Assembly (NCBI GenBank): GCA_903894655.1
Contig: CAITQY010000248.1
Location: forward strand, 1 to 28,809
Direction of reading: 5' to 3'
DNA: 28,809 nt
Origin: an uncultured Gemmatimonadota bacterium
GTDB lineage: Bacteria; Gemmatimonadota; Gemmatimonadetes; Gemmatimonadales; Gemmatimonadaceae
Below the pieces are notes generated by a model that ran no database searches, was not told the origin of the DNA, and was given only the letters and a program-made list of their open reading frames with translations. The position numbers and the translations under genes were made by a program. Below are positions 23,824-28,809 of this stretch, one piece after another. How positions within the stretch are numbered: the first letter of the stretch is position 1; each line of letters begins with the position of its first letter.

Positions 23824-25431
23824 ATGAATTCGACTCTCAAGAAGTTCGCTTTGCCGATTGGCCTCACGCTCATCGCGGCGTCCTGTCAGGACCTGAATGT
23901 GGTGAATCCCAACCGGCCCGATGCCGAGCGCGCCACGGCGCAGCCGGTAACGACGGAATCGTTCGTGGCCACGTCGTTTCGCACGTGGTGGCCGGTCGCC
24001 GGGCATGATGACTACCCGGCGTGGGCCTTTAGCACGATGGCGCGTGAGATGACGTCCGGTTTCGCTGACTTTGGCCAACTCGAACTCTCCGCCGAGCCAC
24101 GGCAGTCATGGAACAACAGTCCCGTGAATGCGCGTCGGCAGGTGAATGAGCAGCCCTGGTATCAGTTGTACCGCACGATCTCGGCGGCGAGCGATGTCGT
24201 GGGGGCGATCGATCGCGGGCTCGTGATCGAAAGCGCCGCGCGCACCGCTCGGGCCAAGGCCATGGGCAAGTTCATGCAGGGGATCTCGTACGGTTATCTC
24301 GGCCTGTACTTTGACAAGGCGGCGTTGATCGACGAGACCACCAAGCTCGATACGCTCACTGGCAAGGCGCCGACGTTCGTGGACTACAAGGTGGTCACGA
24401 CGTTCGGGATCAAGCAGCTCGACGTGGCCATCACGACGGCCAACGCGCAGCCCACGATGACGTTTCCGGTGGAGACCTGGCTGTTTCAGGCGCTCACGAA
24501 GGATCAGTTTGTGCGCGTCGCCAACTCCTTCGCGGCGCGACTCCTGGTGTACTCGGCCCGTACGCGAGAAGAGCGGGCGGCGGTGAACTGGGCCGAAGTG
24601 ATTCGTCGCGTCGATGCCGGCATTCAGACGGACTTCGCGCCGGCGGCGCAGCCGGATGTGTTCTTCGATGACTGGAAGCGCTTGATCGCGCGCCTGCGTA
24701 CGGCGGGCCGTCCGTCCGACTTTGGTCGTCCGAGCTACTGGCTGGTGGGGCCGGCCGACTCGACCGACGGCTGGAAGAACTGGGTGGCCACGCCGAATGA
24801 CTCGCGGGTCGCATTCCAGATGCGCACGAAGGATCGTCGTATCCAGGGCACGACCGGTCCGGCGTCGGTGGGCAAATACATGGGCTACAACTTGAACAAC
24901 ATCTTTCAGGCGGCCCGCGGCACGTATCGCTTCTCGCACTACTACTACAAGCGCAACGGTGTGGATCTCACGTACCAGACGGGTCCGCAGGTTGCGATGA
25001 CGGTCACGGAAATGGATCTGCTCAAGGCCGAGGCGCTCATTCGTCTTGGTCGCGCAGCGGAAGCGGTGCCGCTCATCAACAAGTCGCGTGTCGCCAACGG
25101 CGAACTGCCGCCGGTCACGGTGGATGGTCCGCCAAATGAAGCGGGCTGCGTGCCGCGCAAGGAAGCCGGTGGTTGCGGCAGCTTGTGGGATGCGCTGCGC
25201 TACGAGAAGAGCATCGAAGGCGCCGGTGTGAACGGCGTGGTCGCGTTCTTCGACGCGCGCGGCTGGCGCACGCTGCCGGAAGGCACGCCGATTCACTTCC
25301 CGATTCCGGGCCGTGAACTGCAGACATTGCAGCTGCCGCTGTACACGTTCGGTGGCCCTGGTGGACAGGGCAGTGCACCGGCGCGTGATCCGGAACGTTG
25401 CCCGGTGTCGTTGGCGCGGTGTGCACCGTAA
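23824..25431 (+). CDS. SusD/RagB family outer-membrane lipoprotein
   Basis: A 535-residue lipoprotein expected to cap the SusC channel and bind its nutrient at the cell surface. The signal MNSTLKKFALPIGLTLIAAS ends at a lipobox with Cys21, followed by QDLNVVNPNRPD, the typical SusD opening. Helical TPR-like segments follow (WYQLYRTISAASDVVGAI, then FMQGISYGYLGLYFDKAALI). The C-terminal EMDLLKAEALIRLGRAAEAV and ALRYEKSIEG blocks with PIPGRELQ are also usual for the family. A pair of cysteines (NEAGCVPRKEAGGCGS) may form a disulphide. ATG at 23824 is used; the in-frame TTG at 23803 overlapping the SusC stop is less likely. Spacing and strand show one transcript with SusC. Confidence 0.93.
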   Translation: MNSTLKKFALPIGLTLIAASCQDLNVVNPNRPDAERATAQPVTTESFVATSFRTWWPVAGHDDYPAWAFSTMAREMTSGFADFGQLELSAEPRQSWNNSPVNARRQVNEQPWYQLYRTISAASDVVGAIDRGLVIESAARTARAKAMGKFMQGISYGYLGLYFDKAALIDETTKLDTLTGKAPTFVDYKVVTTFGIKQLDVAITTANAQPTMTFPVETWLFQALTKDQFVRVANSFAARLLVYSARTREERAAVNWAEVIRRVDAGIQTDFAPAAQPDVFFDDWKRLIARLRTAGRPSDFGRPSYWLVGPADSTDGWKNWVATPNDSRVAFQMRTKDRRIQGTTGPASVGKYMGYNLNNIFQAARGTYRFSHYYYKRNGVDLTYQTGPQVAMTVTEMDLLKAEALIRLGRAAEAVPLINKSRVANGELPPVTVDGPPNEAGCVPRKEAGGCGSLWDALRYEKSIEGAGVNGVVAFFDARGWRTLPEGTPIHFPIPGRELQTLQLPLYTFGGPGGQGSAPARDPERCPVSLARCAP

Positions 25432-25460
25432 GCGGTGTGCTGCGGGTGATTCGGTGAACT

Positions 25461-25549
25461 GATCACGCCGAGACGCAGAGGGCGCAGGGATCGCAGAGAG
25501 TGTTCTTCTCTGCGGACTCTGCGCCCTCTTTGTTTTTCTCTGCGTGATC
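25461..25549. repeat. Imperfect palindromic intergenic element (CTCTGCG-word type)
   Basis: Left half 25461-25500 and right half 25508-25549 pair in inverted sense through gatcacgc/gcgtgatc, agagggcgcag/ctgcgccctct and cgcagag/ctctgcg, with small gaps. Pairing extends outward over tgaac(t/c)g on both sides, so the folded element may reach about 100 bases (25455-25556). It lies between the converging SusD and small-membrane-protein genes, where it could end transcription both ways. The wording differs from the CGGAT family, but size and palindromic form are alike. Confidence 0.75.
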
Positions 25550-25576
25550 CGTTCAGCGATCCGTCAGCAACGCGCC

Positions 25577-25738
25577 CTATCCGCCGTAGTGTTTCCCCCT
25601 CTTCCGCCCGTAGTACCCACCTACCGCCGTGAGCACGATGCTCACCACGAACGCGGAGAACATGCCGAACGGTTCACCTGCGGCCCAGCCGGCATAGCCA
25701 CCGATGGTGGCGCCGATGAAGGCCAGCAGGCGTGTCAT
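25577..25738 (-). CDS. Small two-helix membrane protein (53 residues) behind transketolase
   Basis: ATG at 25738 to TAG at 25577 gives a 53-residue protein. It has two hydrophobic segments, about residues 4-20 (LLAFIGATIGGYAGWAA) and 24-43 (FGMFSAFVVSIVLTAVGGYY). The first is rich in glycine spaced for tight helix packing. The tail GRKRGKHYGG is basic and should face the cytoplasm. Similar tiny membrane proteins of this layout occur in many bacteria, but I know of no proven function. It starts 10 bases after the transketolase stop on the same strand, so it is probably cotranscribed. No ribosome site is evident, which suggests translational coupling. The hydrophobic pattern, charge placement and tight spacing make a chance frame unlikely. 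Confidence 0.72.
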   Translation of the reverse strand: MTRLLAFIGATIGGYAGWAAGEPFGMFSAFVVSIVLTAVGGYYGRKRGKHYGG

Positions 25739-25748
25739 ACCAAACTGA

Positions 25749-27761
25749 CTACGCGCCCAGCAACTGCGTCACAGTAGCCGCCACGTTGTCAGCCGAAATG
25801 CCGTACTTCTCGTACAGCGTCGGGGCCGGAGCGCTGGCGCCAAAGGTCGAAATACCGACGATCGCTCCCGTGTCGCCCACCCACTGGTACCACGACATCG
25901 GATGCGCCGCTTCCACCGCGACGCGCGGCACGCCGGCGGGCAGAATGCTGGCGCGATACGACGCGTCTTGGCGGGCGAACAGCTCGAGGCTGGGGCAGCT
26001 CACCACGCGCGCGTTCACGCCGTTCGCTGCCAGCTTCTCACGGGCGGCCAGCGCGATCTCGACTTCCGAGCCGCTGGCCATGAGCACCACATTCGGCACA
26101 CCGTTCGTGTCGGCGACCACGTACGCCCCCCGCGGCACACCCGCGCGCGCCCGCGCTGCCTCGTTGTAGTACGACAGCTTCTGACGCGTGAGCACGATGG
26201 CCGACGGTCCGGTGCGATGCGCAATCGCCACGCGCCACGCTTCACTCACTTCGTCGGCATCGGCCGGACGGAGCACCAGCAGGTTCGGGATGCAGCGCAG
26301 CGCCGTGAGATGCTCGACCGGCTGGTGCGTGGGGCCGTCTTCGCCGAGTCCGATGGAATCGTGCGTGAACACATAGATCGCCTGCACGCCCATGAGGGCG
26401 GCCAAGCGAATGGCCGGACGCATGTAGTCGCTGAACACCAGGAACGTGCCGCCGTACGGGATGATGCCGCCGTGCAGTCCCATACCGTTCATGATCGCGC
26501 CCATCGCATGTTCGCGAATGCCGAAATGGAAGTTGCGACCGGCGGCGGCCGTGGGGGCGTAGTACGTCGCGCCCTTCACGTTCGTGAGGTTCGACCCCGT
26601 GAGATCGGCGCTGCCACCCACCAGCTCCGGCGCGGCCGATGCAATCGCGTTGATCACCACGCCGCTTGCCGCGCGGCTCGCCACGTTGCCGCTCTTGGCA
26701 TCGAACAGCGGGAACGCGCTGTCGAGTGCCGCCGTGACCGTGCCGGCGTTGCGACGCAGCAGCTCGGCGGCCAGCTCGGGATGCGCGGCCTGATACGCCG
26801 CCCACTTCGACTTCCACTCAGTGTGCAGCGCGGCACGCGTGGCCACGCGCTCCGTCCAATGCGCGCGCGCGGCATCGGGGACGAAGAACGGCTCGGTGCT
26901 CGGCCAACCGTACGCCGTCTTCGTGAGCGCAATCTCGGCCGCACCCAACGGTTCACCGTGCGCCTTCGCCGTGTCCTGCTTGTTGGGCGACCCGAAGCCG
27001 ATGTGCGTCTTCGTGATGATCATCGTGGGCCGCTGCGTGTCGGCCTTCGCTTCGGCGATGGCGGCGTCGATCGCGGCGAGATCGTTCACGTCGTGCACAT
27101 GCAACACCTGCCAGCCGTACGCGGCGAAGCGCTGCTCGGCGTTGTCGCTGCACGAGAGGTCGGTGCTGCCGTCGATCGTGATGCCGTTGTCGTCGAAGAA
27201 GCCGATCAGCTTGGCCAACTTGACGTGACCGGCGTAGCTGGCCGCTTCGTGCGAGATCCCTTCCATGAGACAGCCGTCGCCGGCCACGAAGTACGTGTAG
27301 TGATCGACGATGTCATGGCCGGGGCGGTTGAACGTCGCGGCGAGATGCGACTCGGCCACGGCGAACCCGACGGCGTTGGCGACACCCTGACCGAGCGGGC
27401 CGGTGGTCGTTTCCACACCGGGCGTGTGATGCACTTCGGGGTGCCCCGGCGTTTTGCTCTGCCACTGACGGAAGCGCTTGATCTCGGCCAGCGGCAGGTC
27501 GTAGCCCGCCATGTGCAGCGTACCGTACAGCAGCATCGACGCATGGCCGACTGACAGCACGAACCGGTCACGATCGGCCCAGTGCGGCGCCGACGGGTCG
27601 TGACGCAGGTGGCGCGTGTACAGCGCGTAGGCCAGCGGTGCGAGCGCCATGGGGGTGCCCGGGTGACCGGACTCGGCCGCCTGCACGGCGTCCATGGCGA
27701 GGGTGCGGATCGTATCGATCGCGAGACGCTCGGTCTCGGTGACGGCAGCAGCAGCGGACAC
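25749..27761 (-). CDS. tkt: Transketolase
   Basis: A 670-residue thiamine-diphosphate enzyme that moves two-carbon units between sugar phosphates in the pentose phosphate pathway. Signature blocks are present in order: ESGHPGTPMALAPLAYALY (about 30-48), TTGPLGQGVANAVG (about 110-123), the thiamine-binding GDGCLMEGISHEAA to FFDDNGITIDG (about 152-192), then FGIREHAMGAIMNGMGLHGG (about 395-415) and THDSIGLGEDGPTHQPVEHL (about 455-475), with the catalytic Glu in IREHA. Length is normal. Both TTG at 27767 and GTG at 27761 are possible starts. GTG is preferred because a GGAG site (27770-27773, minus strand) lies 8 bases before it, the same spacing as in the DinB gene. A small membrane protein gene follows directly. 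Confidence 0.97.
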   Translation of the reverse strand: MSAAAAVTETERLAIDTIRTLAMDAVQAAESGHPGTPMALAPLAYALYTRHLRHDPSAPHWADRDRFVLSVGHASMLLYGTLHMAGYDLPLAEIKRFRQWQSKTPGHPEVHHTPGVETTTGPLGQGVANAVGFAVAESHLAATFNRPGHDIVDHYTYFVAGDGCLMEGISHEAASYAGHVKLAKLIGFFDDNGITIDGSTDLSCSDNAEQRFAAYGWQVLHVHDVNDLAAIDAAIAEAKADTQRPTMIITKTHIGFGSPNKQDTAKAHGEPLGAAEIALTKTAYGWPSTEPFFVPDAARAHWTERVATRAALHTEWKSKWAAYQAAHPELAAELLRRNAGTVTAALDSAFPLFDAKSGNVASRAASGVVINAIASAAPELVGGSADLTGSNLTNVKGATYYAPTAAAGRNFHFGIREHAMGAIMNGMGLHGGIIPYGGTFLVFSDYMRPAIRLAALMGVQAIYVFTHDSIGLGEDGPTHQPVEHLTALRCIPNLLVLRPADADEVSEAWRVAIAHRTGPSAIVLTRQKLSYYNEAARARAGVPRGAYVVADTNGVPNVVLMASGSEVEIALAAREKLAANGVNARVVSCPSLELFARQDASYRASILPAGVPRVAVEAAHPMSWYQWVGDTGAIVGISTFGASAPAPTLYEKYGISADNVAATVTQLLGA

Positions 27762-27863
27762 GGACAACGCTCCGGAATTTCGGTCAGGTGAAGCGCTCCA
27801 GTGGAGTGGGCGCCACAGACCTGAAATCTAGCGGATTCCGGGGGCCGAACGCGGCCAAAACCG

Positions 27864-28406
27864 TCAGTGGGCGAGATACCGATCGCGGGTGAGATCGAGG
27901 TGGTGCGCGAAGTGTCCGGCGATCATCCACGCCAACGCCCGCGGCGAGATCGGATGTCCGCTGGCCACACCGACTTGGCCCCACGCTTGCTCGTCCAGCG
28001 ACTTCACCAACGATAAGGTGGCGGCCCGGACGGTCTGGATTTCGGTCAGAATGTCGTCAAGCGGGCGTCCGGTGGTGCGACTCTCCGGTACCCACGCGTC
28101 CTGATCGAAGCCCGGCAGCGGTGTCATGTCGCCGCGGGCCACGCGCATGAGCCGATAGGCGAACACCCGCTCGGTGTCCGACACGTGCACCAGCGACTCG
28201 CCCAGCGTCCACTTGCCCGGCGCGTAGGCGAAATCCACCACCGCGGGGTCGACGGCGTTGAGCAACTCCGCGAGCGCCATCGGCTGGGCGATCAGGAGCG
28301 ACCAGAGGTGGTCGGTGCCCATCGCATCAAGGGCCGTGGCGGTGGCGTCGAGGTAGCTGCTGGCGAACGGCGCGTGTTCCGACGGCGACGGGCGGGTGAT
28401 CTTCAT
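27864..28406 (-). CDS. DinB / YfiT-like family four-helix-bundle protein
   Basis: A 180-residue cytoplasmic protein of the DinB superfamily. Family landmarks are YAPGKWTLGESLVHVSDTERVFAYR (the His in LVHVSDTE is the first metal ligand) and the C-terminal MIAGHFAHHLDLTRDR with the two further histidines spaced as His-x3-His. This suggests a metal-bound bundle, as in thiol-dependent transferases of the DinB/BacA or YfiT groups; the reaction cannot be given. A GGAG site (28415-28418, minus strand) lies 8 bases before the ATG at 28406. The ATG overlaps the stop of the upstream DHHA1-type gene (ATGA, 28403-28406), so translation is coupled. Transcription may continue toward transketolase, 102 bases away. 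Confidence 0.9.
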   Translation of the reverse strand: MKITRPSPSEHAPFASSYLDATATALDAMGTDHLWSLLIAQPMALAELLNAVDPAVVDFAYAPGKWTLGESLVHVSDTERVFAYRLMRVARGDMTPLPGFDQDAWVPESRTTGRPLDDILTEIQTVRAATLSLVKSLDEQAWGQVGVASGHPISPRALAWMIAGHFAHHLDLTRDRYLAH

Positions 28407-28809
28407 GTGAGAGGCTCCGGTAGCGGGGGAACACAGGCGAGTTGCTCGAGTACGGCGTGCAGCTGCGACGGATCGGGGACGGCGCCCTGCGCGAGTCGGG
28501 GCGATCCGCCGCCACGGCCGCCCACTGCCTGCAGCGCGGTGCGGAGTCGCTGCCCCGCGTCGATGCCGGTGTCGGCTGCCGTGGCCATCAGCACGCCGCC
28601 TGCTTCGGGATTGGTAACCAACACGGTGCAACAGCCGAGCGCCACCAGTTGTTGGGCCAGCGGCTCGGCGTCTTTGACTGGCCCCGTCACGGACATGATG
28701 ATGCGGCGCACTCCGTCGCTGTCGGGGATCGACGCTGTCCACATCGCGGTGGCCTGATAGCGGGCGAGTTCAGCAGCGAGGCGCTTGCGTTCGCGCTCGC
28801 CCTCGGCGA
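28403..28809 (-). CDS. DHHA1-domain protein (alanyl-tRNA editing / AlaX-like or AlaRS C-terminal), 5' end cut by window edge
   Basis: The frame is open to the window edge and gives the last 134 or so residues of a longer protein. It starts inside a coiled-coil-like stretch (EGERERKRLAAELARYQA) and continues into a DHHA1 domain: IIMSVTGPVKDAEPLAQQL, VLVTNPEAGGVLM, then DAGQRLRTALQAVGGRGGGS with PRLAQGA. The GGRGGG-x-P-x-LAQG block is the hallmark shared by alanyl-tRNA synthetase, AlaX-type trans-editing enzymes and some DHH phosphoesterases. The coiled stretch before it favours AlaX-L-like editing protein or AlaRS; the catalytic part lies outside the window, so I cannot separate these. The final residues (VPPLPEPLT) are an unusual Pro-rich end. 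It overlaps the DinB gene by four bases. Confidence 0.82.
   Translation of the reverse strand, partial: AEGERERKRLAAELARYQATAMWTASIPDSDGVRRIIMSVTGPVKDAEPLAQQLVALGCCTVLVTNPEAGGVLMATAADTGIDAGQRLRTALQAVGGRGGGSPRLAQGAVPDPSQLHAVLEQLACVPPLPEPLT

Noticed and set aside
25902..27554. 550-codon open frame antisense to transketolase
   Set aside because: Transketolase motifs are complete on the other strand; this frame is the usual high-GC antisense artefact.

Overview
The window is 28.8 kb of GC-rich bacterial chromosome. The gene content best fits Gemmatimonadota (Gemmatimonas-like). A SusC/SusD outer-membrane pair is coded in strongly GC-rich DNA, next to a very large Asp-box (BNR/sortilin-like) secreted protein, an N-acyl-D-amino-acid deacylase-like amidohydrolase, a HDOD signalling protein and many exported proteins whose genes lack a clear Shine-Dalgarno site. 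This placement is inference from gene content; no rRNA or other phylogenetic marker is present. I found no tRNA, rRNA, CRISPR array, transposase or phage gene.

Layout. 1-4.4 kb: the 5' part of a membrane protein gene (-), a DUF4126 membrane protein (+), then a minus-strand operon for an isoquinoline 1-oxidoreductase-like molybdenum hydroxylase (large subunit, 2Fe-2S subunit) ending in a DUF2269 membrane protein. 4.5-7.5 kb: a small lipoprotein and a redox-repair island, with selO (protein AMPylase) divergent from an overlapping msrB-msrA pair. 7.5-11.3 kb: a 101-bp near-palindrome, then a 1137-residue secreted Asp-box protein closed by a perfect 16-bp hairpin. 11.4-13.6 kb: ridA (-) and a divergent HDOD-GAF protein with a transposase-like helix-turn-helix at its C-terminus. 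13.6-14.3 kb: a gene-free stretch holding a broken Ig-like lipoprotein gene and a tandem pair of ~100-bp repeats with 10-bp inverted ends. 14.3-17.7 kb: a VIT-family ferritin-like transporter gene followed by a rhomboid protease gene (-), and a soluble hybrid histidine kinase (+). 17.7-25.4 kb: an FAD amino-acid-oxidase-like protein (-) divergent from an exported D-aminoacylase-like amidohydrolase, followed by SusC and SusD. 25.4-28.8 kb: a second type of palindromic repeat, a 53-residue membrane protein behind transketolase (-), and a DinB-family protein gene overlapping the end of an alanyl-tRNA-synthetase-like DHHA1 gene (-, cut by the window edge).

Themes. Two neighbourhoods look functionally coherent: repair and regulation under oxidative stress (selO, msrB, msrA), and possible uptake and breakdown of D-amino-acid-containing peptides or N-acyl amino acids (SusC/SusD, amidohydrolase, FAD oxidase). 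The best unexplained sequence structure is a set of intergenic, roughly 90-100 bp palindromic elements built on recurring CGGAT or CTCTGCG words, found at four places and always outside genes.
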